Source of the DNA: Cytospora piceicola
Lineage: Eukaryota; Ascomycota; Sordariomycetes; Diaporthales; Cytosporaceae
Assembly: GCA_023375675.1 (NCBI GenBank)
Contig: JALQBC010000098.1
Span: forward strand, 1 to 12,173
DNA: 12,173 nucleotides
Direction: 5' to 3'
The position numbers and the translations under genes are program-made. The notes under the pieces were generated by a model, which made no database searches, was not told the origin of the DNA, and was given only the letters and a program-made list of their open reading frames with translations. Shown here piece by piece: positions 1 through 9,329 of the stretch. Position 1 is the stretch's first letter. Each line of letters opens with the position of its first letter.

Positions 1-480
1 TAAGTAATATATTATATAAATACTTTAATAAGTAAGTAAGTAAGTAAGTAAGTAAATAAGTAAGTAAGTAAGTATATATATATATATATATAAGTAATAT
101 ATTATATAAATACTTTAATAAGTAAGTAAGTAAGTAAGTAAGTAAATAAGTAAGTAAGTAAGTAAATAAGTAAGTAAGTAAGTATATATATATATATATA
201 TATAAGTAATATATTATATAAATACTTTATTAAATAAGTAAGTAATTAAGTAAGTAAATAAGTAAATAAGTAAGTAAATAAGTAAGTATATATATATATA
301 AGTAATATATTATATAAATACTTTATTAAATAAGTAAGTAACTAAGTAAGTAAGTAAGTAAATAAGTAAGTAAATAAATAAGTATATATATATATAAGTA
401 ATATATTATATAAATACTTTATTAAATAAGTAAGTAACTAAGTAAGTAAGTAAGTAAATAAATAAATATATAAGTAAATA
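1..480. repeat. Compound higher-order microsatellite, about five cassettes
   Basis: Five successive cassettes begin at 1, 91, 203, 299 and 395, with lengths of about 90, 112, 96, 96 and 86 bp. Each opens with the same core of about 24 bp, AAGTAATATATTATAT followed by AAATACTT. The core is an imperfect palindrome with perfect AAGTA/TACTT ends. A (AAGT)n run broken by AAAT variants follows, and then a (TA)n run in most cassettes. Copy-number changes in the AAGT and TA tracts explain the different lengths. The first cassette starts at the window edge, so the array may continue to the left. No coding potential is seen. Confidence 0.95.
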
Positions 481-685
481 AATATATATTTATATATAAA
501 AAAGATATTATATACTATATATATATATAATAAAAGTAAAAAGAGAAAAAAAGAAATTTTTATTAATTTAACTATAATTTTATTTAATTAAAGTACGAAT
601 TATTTGAATTTATAAATTATTTAAATTTACGATTTTATTTTATTTAATTTACGAATTTTTACGATTTTAATTTTATTACGAAAAG
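481..685. other. AT-rich spacer without a recognised gene
   Basis: This spacer is nearly pure A/T with short repeated words such as TTTACGA and AATTTACGAATT. CpA and TpG are essentially absent. I see no reading frame and no structured RNA here. It looks like fully decayed RIPed DNA. Confidence 0.6.
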
Positions 686-775
686 CACTATATAGGGGAT
701 TTGAACTAGGGACCTTTAAATTACTATATTTATTACGTAACTACCGACTATACTATTTAATCTACTATAGAATCT
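686..775 (-). pseudogene. Possible RIP-damaged tRNA gene or tRNA-derived element
   Basis: On the minus strand this stretch reads AGTTCAAATCCCC near 692-710. That matches the Pol III B-box/T-arm consensus GGTTCRANTCC with one TG-to-TA change. About 30 nt upstream on the same strand lies TAGTATAGTCGGTAGTTA, which resembles a D-arm/A-box with one RIP change at its start. A- and B-box order and spacing suit a tRNA. I could not build a convincing acceptor stem or assign an anticodon, so this may be a tRNA pseudogene, a SINE head or chance. Confidence 0.3.
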
Positions 776-782
776 ATTTAAT

Positions 783-860
783 TATGAATTTGCTTGCTCT
801 GGACCCCTTATAAGAAGAGTTGCTTTCTGGAATTAGTAAGGGGGGGGGGGTAGGGGGGAT
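783..860. other. Short, nearly un-RIPed patch with poly-G tract
   Basis: Positions 783-832 contain six TpG sites (ATGA, TTGC, TTGC, CTGG, TTGC, CTGG), whereas most surrounding 50-base stretches have none or one. An 11-G run follows at 840-850, then TA and six more G at 853-858. No ORF of useful length runs through it. The contrast suggests sequence that arrived after RIP, escaped it, or was never in the repeated unit. The long G run could also be a copying or assembly artefact. Confidence 0.6.
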
Positions 861-1500
861 TTATTTACTAGAGGGTTTTACTAGGTTTCCTTTTAAAGCT
901 GTTTATATTAATAAAATCGGGTAAAAAAAAAATACTATAAAATCGAATAAAATTAAACGTATATAATATTAAATTTAATAGTTAGAAAGTATATAAATAA
1001 GCAGGCTAGCCTGTATTTTAAAGTCGAATTAATTTAAAAAAATAATATATTACTTATACGTTACCGGTAATATATAGCCGAGAGGTATATATAAAAATAA
1101 AGTAAGTATACGGTTTTATAGGTAAAATATAATAGTATTAGTAAAATAAAAAAAGAACTAATAAAACTTAGATTTAAAAGGAGTTAAGTCTTTTAAAAAA
1201 TAATAAATATAAATATTATTTACTATTTTAGTACTTTATACCGTTTATATAAGGGAATTAAAATATATATTTTATACCGTTATTTAGAAGAAGAAACAGG
1301 CTTTATTATAGTATACTTTATTATATACTAATATTAACTCTAAGCGGTAAAGTAGTATTAAGAAAAAACAAAAATATTAAAAACTCTTTTAAATCGGGCC
1401 TATTAAGGCTAATAACTTAACACCGGGTATATATATAGATAAAGTAACCTAATATATATATAATAAAGCTATAAGCAACTAATAATAAAAAGAAAAAAGT
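861..1500. other. Gene-poor AT-rich stretch, no recognised feature
   Basis: The stretch shows RIP composition with a few GC-richer islands, for example 1065-1085 and 1390-1430. A plus-strand frame around 1200-1326 stays open for about 40 codons (fragments such as LYRLYKGIKIYILYRYLEEE) and would continue after stops that RIP could have made. It is too short and too A/T-biased to call a gene. Confidence 0.4.
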
Positions 1501-1592
1501 ATAACTTTTCGAGACTCGAACTTAGTACCTTTACTAAAGTATTTACACGGGTACTATGTTTTTTAGCTAATCTAATAGTATCGATATCTAGC
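1501..1592 (-). pseudogene. Possible second RIP-damaged tRNA-like element
   Basis: On the minus strand the T-arm-like word AAGTTCGAGTCTCG lies near 1508-1522, close to the B-box consensus GGTTCGANTCC. Just before it is CTTTAGTAAAG, a perfect 4-bp hairpin in the place of a class II variable arm. Further upstream is GATTAGCTAA, which resembles a D-arm/A-box. Order and spacing are tRNA-like and the strand is the same as the element at 686-775. Acceptor pairing is not convincing and no anticodon can be assigned. Confidence 0.3.
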
Positions 1593-1689
1593 CTAATACT
1601 AAGAATAAAAATAAACTAAAAATAGGGTTTAGATCGCTTTAAGCTTATAAACCTGATTTAAGTAGTCCGGAGTCGATATCTATTTTATT

Positions 1690-1905
1690 TAATTTTAAAA
1701 CGTAGGTTGAAGTTATAGGACCGAATTTGCCCTACTATTAGCCGCCCTACGAATCGCGGGGAATAGCCTTTATAAGCTGGTTTTTAAGCCGTTTTCTCGT
1801 ATAAAGTAGTGTAGTTAGTTAAGGCGTAGGCTCGAATTAGCAAAATTACTACGTACAGGCCTCGTAGAAAAAAAATAAATTTAATAAGCTAGTTAACAGG
1901 ATTTA
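1690..1905. other. GC-richer stretch with ambiguous coding remnant
   Basis: This stretch is less A/T-biased than its surroundings and keeps several TpG/CpA sites. Two frames look protein-like. One is plus-strand from 1711, containing TEFALLLAALRIAGNSLYKL, then two RIP-type stops and RRRLELAKLLRTGLVE. The other is minus-strand, from about 1885 down to 1690, containing RAYALTNYTTLYEKTA and YSPRFVGRLIVGQIRSYNF with a single internal stop between them. At most one is real. I recognise neither and cannot choose between them from sequence alone. Confidence 0.3.
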
Positions 1906-2155
1906 TTTACTACCCTCTGTAGTAAAAAGGGTTTTAAAAATATTTCCTTATCGAAAGTATAAAAGGGTTATCCGATATATTTAATCTATTAATTAATATT
2001 CGTAATACTCCGCTTATTTATTAATTTATTTCTAGCCTTACCTAATTTTAAATTAATAAGCTTTAAGCCGCCCCCTTTTTTTTATTTTTTTAATATATAT
2101 AATATATAGTAAAATAAAGTTAATTTTTCTATATTTTTATATATAGGTTAATCGA
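1906..2155. other. Decayed spacer downstream of the minus-strand gene
   Basis: This AT-rich spacer has a pyrimidine patch CCGCCCCC followed by a T-rich run near 2069-2090. It lies just 3' of the minus-strand gene that ends at 2156, so it should include that gene's 3' untranslated region. No terminator or polyadenylation signal can be told apart from the A/T background. Confidence 0.4.
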
Positions 2156-2751
2156 CTAAAAAAGCATCTCTTCTTTATCTTCCTCGTCTCTTAAATCGAT
2201 TCCTTCCTCTTTACAATCTACTATTTCCCCTTATTCGTACCGGTCTTTTTATTTTCTATATTAAATTAATAAATAAAAATTAATTTAAATAAATAAATAA
2301 AATAAACTTACTATAAATAAGCTATATACGCAGCTATTTTCTTCGAAACCCTTTTAATTTCGTTTATAAAAGTACGGTTTTACCGGTAGATTTCTTCTGT
2401 ATTTAACAGACTTTTACTATAACGAATAAATTCAGGCTTAGAAGAAGGGTAAATCTGTAAAAGAACCTGCCCTCTTTTCTTTAAAAAGTACTGTAAAAGG
2501 TTTCGTTCGAATTTTAAGCCGTATTTAATTTTATAGGCTTAAAAATCGATTCTAGCCTCCTCGAGAAAGGCTTTTATTATTTTAAATTCAGTAATAAGCT
2601 AGCAGATATTTCTATAGCTCTCGCTAGGTCTCGAATAAAGGTAATTAAAATAATAATTAATATAAGAATCTAAAGGGGTATCGGGACCCCCTGAATTAAT
2701 ATAAAAAAATACTTCTATTATAGTAACTTATTAGGTATAAAAACCTAATAT
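2156..2751 (-). pseudogene. RIP-inactivated small gene of unknown family, two exons
   Basis: I do not recognise the family. On the minus strand, exon 1 (2751-2312, 440 nt) and exon 2 (2255-2156, 100 nt) join across an intron into 180 codons with no frameshift. About eight in-frame TAA/TAG codons interrupt them, all explicable as RIP of CAA, CAG or TGG. Legible segments include SGGPDTPLDSYINYYFN, then a basic stretch around GLKFERNLLQYFLKKRGQ, and an acidic tail with IDLRDEEDKEEMLF before the final TAG. The assigned start is ATA at 2751-2749, read as an ATG lost by TG to TA. A CT-rich tract lies just upstream. An alternative is that CAG at 2763-2761, preceded by a T/C tract, is a 3' splice site and an earlier exon exists. 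No signal peptide or membrane segment is evident. It is divergent from the helicase gene at 3572, which suggests shared control. The frame is well supported; the start is uncertain. Confidence 0.65.
2256..2311 (-). other. Spliceosomal intron, 56 nt, in the small minus-strand gene
   Basis: On the minus strand the donor reads GTAAGT (2311-2306) and the acceptor ends ATAG (2258 region, AG at 2257-2256). The length suits a short ascomycete intron. Removing it takes the frame, phase 2, straight from the basic exon 1 into an acidic exon 2 that stays protein-like to its stop. A TTAAT-type word upstream of the acceptor could be the decayed branch site. Frame agreement on both sides is the main support. 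Confidence 0.7.
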
Positions 2752-2760
2752 TACTAAAAG

Positions 2761-2812
2761 CTGAAAAAAGAAAAAAGAAAAGGAAATTAGACAGAAAGAA
2801 AAAGAGAAAAGT
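2761..2812 (-). promoter_or_regulatory. CT-rich tract upstream of the small gene
   Basis: On the minus strand this is about 50 nt of almost pure C/T ending in TTTTTTCAG, 10 nt before the proposed start at 2751. Long pyrimidine tracts just upstream of the start are common in filamentous-fungal core promoters. It could instead be the polypyrimidine tract of a 3' splice site. Confidence 0.4.
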
Positions 2813-3335
2813 TATATTTTTATAAAAGAAAATTAAAATTTTTACTTAGTAAGTACGCTTATTAATTAAGGTTAATTAGTAATTAAATTTATATTATTTA
2901 TTATAATTTAATAATTTAGTATTTACCTTTAATTACTTAATATAAAGAATAAAGAAATTATTTAAATTAGTTTAATTTATATTAAATATCGACGAGTTTT
3001 TAATATTTTAATAGTTTTATTTTTCCTTTAGTATTTAGTTACCTTATACTTACTTTAGTATTTTTACTAGGTTTTTTTAAAGGTATACTAGTACGTACGT
3101 ACCGGAAGATAAATTTAATAGCCGTAAGTCGATTTTTTTAAAACCTTATACTAACTAATTAGTTAACTAACTTAAACGTGTACTACAGCCTCCTATAACG
3201 TACTACAGGGTAAAACGATATCGGAGGGACTATAAAAAGGAAAAAAAAAATCGAGAAAAAAATTAAACTAATTTTTAAGCCCTCTTATAGTACTATTAAA
3301 CTTTTATTAGTACTATTACCGCCGGTATTACCCTT
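2813..3335. promoter_or_regulatory. Divergent intergenic region between the two RIPed genes
   Basis: This is non-coding DNA between the small minus-strand gene and the plus-strand helicase gene. It becomes less A/T-biased at 3085-3245, with CAG-containing words such as TACTACAGCC and TACTACAGGG. A TATA-like ACTATAAAAAGG ends at 3240, about 330 nt before the helicase ATG. TAGTACTATTA occurs twice (near 3288 and 3308) and recurs inside the 73-bp repeats that follow. The TATA assignment is weak in this composition. Confidence 0.35.
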
Positions 3336-3554
3336 AAAAGATATAAAATATAAAGGGTACTATACTATAATAGTTACTTTTTAGTATTATTAAAAAAATT
3401 ATAGACCTAAAAGATATAAAATATAAAAGGTACTACGCTATAATAGTTACTTTTTAATACTATTAAAAAAATTATAAACCCGGAAGATATAAAATACAGA
3501 AGGTATTATACTATAATAGTTACTTTTTAGTACTATTAAAAAAATTACTTAAAA
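3336..3554. repeat. Three tandem 73-bp repeats upstream of the helicase gene
   Basis: Three head-to-tail copies begin at 3336, 3409 and 3482, exactly 73 bp apart. Each starts with a variant of AAAAGATATAAAATA, then a GGTAC or GGTAT word, a shared CTATAATAGTTACTTTTTA block and ATTAAAAAAATTA. They differ by scattered substitutions, many of them transitions. Because 73 is not a multiple of three, they are not a coding repeat. The array ends 17 nt before the helicase ATG, so it would lie in the promoter or 5' leader. Confidence 0.95.
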
Positions 3555-3571
3555 AGGTATTATATATAAAA

Positions 3572-6500
3572 ATGCTTAAGCTTCGAAACCGCCTAGCGAT
3601 TTTATCGTCTAGTCTTTCTTTAGGCCTTATACAGCCTATAGAACTTTTAAAAACTACGGTGCTTATAAAATCTAGTAGTTTTATAAGGCTTATAGCGCCT
3701 TTAGAAGGTACTACGCTTAGCTTTATATTAGAAATAAATTCTTTATTCCCTTTTATAAGGTTTTTACAGAGCTCGGGCCTTTTAGTATACTTTATTTACT
3801 AGATCGGGCTTATTTATAACCGCCTAAAAGAGTATATACAGGCAAGGAACTACGTATTTTTAAAATCTGAAATAAAAAAGATTAAATAATAGGCTTTAAG
3901 CTTCCCTAGCCTTTTAAAATCAGAAGAAGAATTAAAAGGATTTAACGGTTACCCTTTTAAAAAGACGCCGGCTATAAAAGGTTTAATAGTAATTAAAAAC
4001 GGTTACGTTTATAATTATACCCCTAGCTATAATTACTATAGCGTTATAAAGAGTACAATTCGAAAGTATATATAAAAAGAACCTTAGCCGTTTAAAGGCC
4101 TTCGAAAACCCTTTAAAAATAAGTCTTTAAAACAGTTTTATAGGGCCGGGGCTAATTTACAGCGCTTTTTAAATAATAGAAATAGTAGCCGTTATTTCGA
4201 GGTTAATTACAGGCGTATATCGCTTATAATTACTACTACCCCTACTATAATCGAAGGCGAAAGCTCTGAAATCGGGTCAGATATAGTATTAAATAGGCCC
4301 GAAAATAGCCTTGAAAATAGCCCTGAAAATAAGCTTAAAAATAAGCCTAAAAATAGTAAGAACGATAGCGATTTTAGTAGCTTTAATAGCGACGATTTAA
4401 AGGACTTTAGTATTAAAGCTTTTACGATTAGGTTAGAAAACGCTGCTAAATTTAAGGCGTTAGATAAAAGGAAAGCGCTTAACCTATAGTTTCGAAAATT
4501 CGAGGCTTTAAGGTATCTATCGCGAATAAAGGCTACTAAAGAGGAAATTAAAGCCTTTATAATACTATATCCGGCCCTAATTTTAACGGAAAAAATACCG
4601 GAAGAAAATAAATTAAAAAAGCAAGGCTTTTTAGAAATTTATTTTTCGATCGACCGTATTATTTTAGAGGGTAAAAGGCGAATAAATTCAGATAAGTTCT
4701 CCCGGATCGAGTTATTAGAATTAAATCGGACCGATTTAAATAGTAGCTTTCGAAAGCCGTTTAATACCCTATATAAACTAACTACGTAAAATCGCTATAG
4801 TATCGTTTTTAAACGTTTAATTACGTTTATATTTCGAACTATAAATATTCCCGAAAGGAAAAGGCTTATTTACGTCCTTTCGGATAGTAAAAAAAGCTGT
4901 TTAAAAACCCTCCGAAATACCTTAAAATTTTTTATTTAAAAGGTTCCGATCGACTGTAATTTAGAGTTTTTATAAGGCCTTATAGCTAAAGACGAATATT
5001 TTAAACTCGATTTAAGCCTATTAAGGTTTATTTTAAAATTATTTAATCGGAAGTTAAATAACGGCGAATTTTAAAGCGTTTTAATTAGCTTTATAGGCGT
5101 TTTATATATTCGAAAGGACAGGACCTACGAAAAAGTCGATACTATTACCCTTATTATCTCTATAATTACTACTTTAAGCCGTTTATTTATTATCGAATAT
5201 AATTTCTAGGCTAGAAATCGTATAATTAAAAGATATATTAAAGGGAAAGGTATATCGGAAAAAGAAGCCGAGGAAAAAACCCCTACTTTATTTAATAAAA
5301 TTCAGGAATATATAGAAGGCTATTTTCTGTCTAATAAGAACTATAAGCCTTTACCTTATTTAATTAATTTACACTTTTACGGCCTAACTTTAATTAATAA
5401 TAGTATTAAAGCCGGGGGTATTAGCTAAGATAATAATACCTTAATATATAGAGAAATTCGCCTTACGATTACTAGTATTAAAACTACTGTTTAGAAAGGC
5501 GTTTTTTAGGCCTGAAAGGTCTTTTTTAAAGACCTTTTATATATTCCGGAGCGCCGAAATAACGAAGGCGTAAATTTAATCGAATATTATAAAAGCTTTT
5601 TACCTAAAATAGACTAGGAAAATTTAACCGATAATACTACAGAATAGTCTATCGGTTACTCTTTTATTTCTGAATTAGAAAAGAGCCCTCTATTTAATAT
5701 TAGGCAGTAGCTTTTAAAGCGAATTTTATTAAATAAAGTAGCCCGAAAAGCCTAGTTCCCTCGCTTAAAAGTAACTAAATTTAAAAAGCCTTCGATTAAA
5801 AAGGCTAAACGATATAGCTATTTAATAGGCCTATTTCTCGAGAAATTAGCCGCTTTAGTATATATTACCTTTAAGCAGCCTGTTAGAGGTATAGAAGCCT
5901 TATCGATTCGGTTTAAGAACGGCGATAACGAGGGTTCTAAAGGGTTTTTCCTCGATAAAGGCCTAATTAAGTTAATTACAGGCTACTATAAAAGCTATAC
6001 TACCTTTAGTAAATTAAAAATAATTTACTGTTATCTACTTAAAAAAGTAGACGAGCTTTTTTCTTATTATATCTTATTAGCCCTGCCTTTTTTCGAAGAT
6101 TTACAGGTAAATTTAAACGGCGTTACTTCTTTTAGCGATCGAATCTAGCCTATAACGCCTAAAAAAGGGGAGGCGAATAATTCTAATAGCGTAATTCCGG
6201 GGGCTCGATTTAATAGCTTTAAAATAAAGCCTAATACAGAAGATTTAAAGCTTTTCGAGGCTTTAAATAATACGAAAGCTTTATTTAATAATTCTTAGCA
6301 CCGATTAATAACGTTCTTTAGTAGTTTTCGATTAACTAAGGCTATTAGTAATTTATTTATAGAAAGGTATAGGCAGAATATAGGCCTTATTAGCTAAAGG
6401 TATATCGCTATAGCTATTAGTCGTAAGGCTTTAAATTTAAATAGTATAAGGGAGTATACTATTAAATTAGCAGGTATAAGCTTTAATAGCGATAATAGCA

Positions 6501-9304
6501 GTACCGATAGCGATCGAATAGAAGATTTAATAGCCGGGTATACTACTAAAACTGCTACGAATATTTATAAACGTTTAATTAAAGACGGCCCTTTTATCGA
6601 CCCTTTTAAAAAAGAGGCTTTTCGGCGCTATTCGGTAGCCTAGTACGATTTATTAGGCTTTAACGACCCTATTTTAAGTACCGAAGCCTTATAGAAACGG
6701 AAGGCCGATAGCGAAATAAGCTTCGAAAATAATAAAATTAGAAAGGACCGAATTAATAGCTTAGCGTCTGTTAATTTAAAGCGAGAATTACAACGTATTT
6801 ACGACCGTTCTATAAGTTTTATTAAATTTCGAGGCTTATAAAAGGCTGCTTTAAAAGCTATTATAGCTTATAAAACGCCTATTATTGCTATTTTCAGTAC
6901 CGGGGTAAAGAAAAGTCTTTTATTTTTACTACCTGCTTATTTATTTAAAGGGGGGGTTACTATAGTTATAAAGCCGTTAGTAGCCTTAATCGAGAACCTA
7001 AACGAACGCTATAAATCGATTAGAATCTCTAATACTATTTAGAATAATTCTAAGCTTTACGTTACTAGTAGTATTATTTTTACTACGCCTAAAATAGCCG
7101 TTACAGACCCCTTTAAGGCCGTATTAACCGATTTAGCCTATTTAAAACGGTTAGATCGGATAATATTCGATAAGTACGATTTAATTCTAAAGGGTAACAA
7201 TCGATTTAAGCCTAATTTAAGCCGGTTAAAGGAATTAAATATTTATAACGTATAGTCGATTTATTTAACCGCTACCTTTCCGCCTTTTAAAAAGCGTTTA
7301 TTTTTCGAAAAAGCCTATATAGAAGATTCTAATAAGCCTGTTATTTTTCGAATACCTACTAGTAAGCCTAATATCCGCTATAGCGTTAAAAGCCTTTATT
7401 ATAGTAAAAAATAATAGGATAAAAATACTAAATTAGTAATTTTATTATCTATTATAAATTTAGTAGTTTTAGAAGCTTTAAATAATTTAAAGTCTAATTC
7501 TCGCGCTATTATTTTTTACCTTTCGAAATTAATTATAAAAGAATTAAGCTTAAAATTAAAGTATTTAACGTATTATAGCGATATAAACGTATTAAAAAAG
7601 GTAGATAAAAATAAAAGGCTTACGGAATTCGCGTCGAATACCCTTATTAAAGGGCTTTATAGAGACGGTTACGTTATAGCAAGTACTATAGCTATAAGAT
7701 AAGGTTTAAATATCTTTAATATACGCCTAATTATTTATATAAGGGGCCGTTTTTCTATAGACGAATTTATTTAAAGGGTAAAGCGGGAGGCTAAAAACAA
7801 AAGGGCCTATAAATCTATTCTAATAGATACGAAAGAATACTTATTTAATAAAGATTCGATTAATAATTTAAGCCTTTATACCTTTAAAGATTATATCGAT
7901 AAGGGTATATACCGGCGAATTATTTTAGATTCTTATTTAAACGGCTAAAAAAACTAAAAAAACTGTTCTCCTATTAAAATTCCGTATAATATCTACTCGC
8001 TAAATTATCTTAAAGGTATAGCCGGAAATTTAAAAGGGTTTAAATTTATTCGGGGTTATAATAATAGCTACAACGAAAATATAAAGAGATTAGGCGAGAA
8101 TAAAAGTAGCGTATCTTTAAAAAAAAGCCTAGAAAATAAAGAAGAGAAGGGAATTAAAAAGAAAGAGAAGGCGAAGAAAGCTGCTATTTTAATTTCTTCC
8201 GATAACGACGATTATTCGGAAGGGTTAAATATAAACGATTTATTAAAGGCTATAAGGCTTATTTCTCCTATAAATAATTCTAATTTAGAAGGGGTTATAG
8301 TACCTAATACCGCTATAAATAATTCCGAAAGACTTAACCCGAATTTTCTAGGTTTAAATAAGGATATCGAAGGAACGAGTAGCTTAAGCTATAAGGAAAA
8401 GGGGACGTTTAATTTAAATAAAGGTATACCTAAATCGTTTTTAATTATTAGAGATAGCGAGGGCGAAATCGAGGGCGAAATCGATAGCGAAATCGAGGAC
8501 GAAATTATTAGCGAAATTAAAAGCGATTTAAACTTTAATTTAAATATAAATTTACCTTTTCGGACGGTAGGAAGGCTTAATAGCTTAAGTTCGAGTACCT
8601 TATAGGCGGGCCTTAATACTATAGCTTTTAATTTAACTAAAGAAATTAACGAAAGGGCTAAAAAGGTAACCGGGAAGTTAAAGGCGTTAAAATCGAATTT
8701 TATAGTATTAGTTTATTTTTTTAAGGTATTTATCCTCTTTAAATTTAATTAATTAGTAAAGTGCCCTTACTGTTTAAATTTAAATAGCGGTAAGTATCTT
8801 TTAAAAGACTATAAAAAGCTTAATTTAACGCTTTACGAATAAAAAGCCTACGATTTCTTTAAGCGGTTAAGGCATTATATTACTAAAGAACGCTTTAGCA
8901 GCCTTTATAACGGCTACTATTATTATTACCTGCCTTTTACCCTTTATAACCGTTAAGAGGCCTTAGATTTAAAAAGGTAAGCCTTTATCGAAAGCGAGGA
9001 ATACGATTTAAGGCTCGATTTTATCGATTTTATAGTACGTATACTGTTTTTTAATAGGGAGTTATAGGGGGATGAATTTACTACGGAGGTTATAAGGCAG
9101 TTTAGGCGTTTTAGAGACCTAGATTTATTTAAAAAAGCGCCTAAAACCTTTTTAAATCGCCTCTGCAGCAGGGTTAAAAAGGAGAATTTCGAAGGGAGCA
9201 AGCTATTAGTGCTAATTATCTCGCTTTACCCTTATTTATACCTTCGTTTCGAAACGGTATATAACGATTTACTTTCGAAAAGCACTATAAGCGAAGGAAA
9301 CTAA
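3572..9304 (+). pseudogene. RIP-inactivated DUF3505 / RecQ-type (telomere-linked) helicase gene
   Basis: One frame runs 1,910 codons from the retained ATG at 3572 to TAA at 9302-9304 with no frameshift, but about 39 in-frame stops break it (nearly all TAG/TAA, one TGA at 5513). Residues about 75-180 look like the zinc-binding DUF3505 region: Tyr stands where Cys/His is expected (147, 153, 155), as TGC to TAC and CAT to TAT would give. Residues 761-780 (LVYITFKQPVRGIEALSIR) resemble a conserved middle stretch of these proteins. The RecQ core follows: Walker A FSTGVKKS (1108), the motif Ia region VTIVIKPLVALIENLNERY, motif II DKYD in place of DExH (1200), motif III LTATFPP, motif IV RAIIFYLSK (from 7502), and V/VI remnants up to about 7790. 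A RecQ-like zinc site follows (1447-1475), three of its four Cys now Tyr. Acidic low-complexity DNA comes next, then CPYC at 1731. Such helicases act in the nucleus, often from subtelomeres. This copy cannot make protein. Confidence 0.85.
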
Positions 9305-9329
9305 GAATTTTAGTTAGTTTTTATATAAA
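9305..9329. other. Short spacer after the helicase stop
   Basis: This is 25 bp of AT-rich DNA between the helicase stop codon and the start of the 308-bp duplication. It is too short to hold a feature and would be 3' untranslated region. Confidence 0.4.

Noticed and set aside
1..480. Telomere repeats or a CRISPR-like array at the left end
   Set aside because: There are no TTAGGG/CCCTAA tracts. The cassettes have no unique spacers between them, only simple AAGT and TA runs.
1191..1420. RIPed coding remnant on the plus strand
   Set aside because: A readable peptide of about 40 codons exists, but stops become dense on both sides and no splice sites or neighbouring exons support it.
3231..3240. 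Definite TATA box for the helicase gene
   Set aside because: TATAAAAAGG is a good match, but such words are expected by chance in DNA this rich in A/T and it lies over 300 nt from the ATG. It is kept only as a mention.
3572..3802. 76-codon plus-strand ORF as a separate small gene
   Set aside because: It is the first stop-free segment of the long helicase frame. The same frame continues past the TAG at 3800 with protein-like sequence for another 1,800 codons.
8953..9201. 82-codon minus-strand ORF starting with ATG
   Set aside because: It lies wholly inside the plus-strand helicase frame and antisense to it. Its Ser/Lys/Leu-rich translation is what the reverse of that RIPed coding sequence would give.
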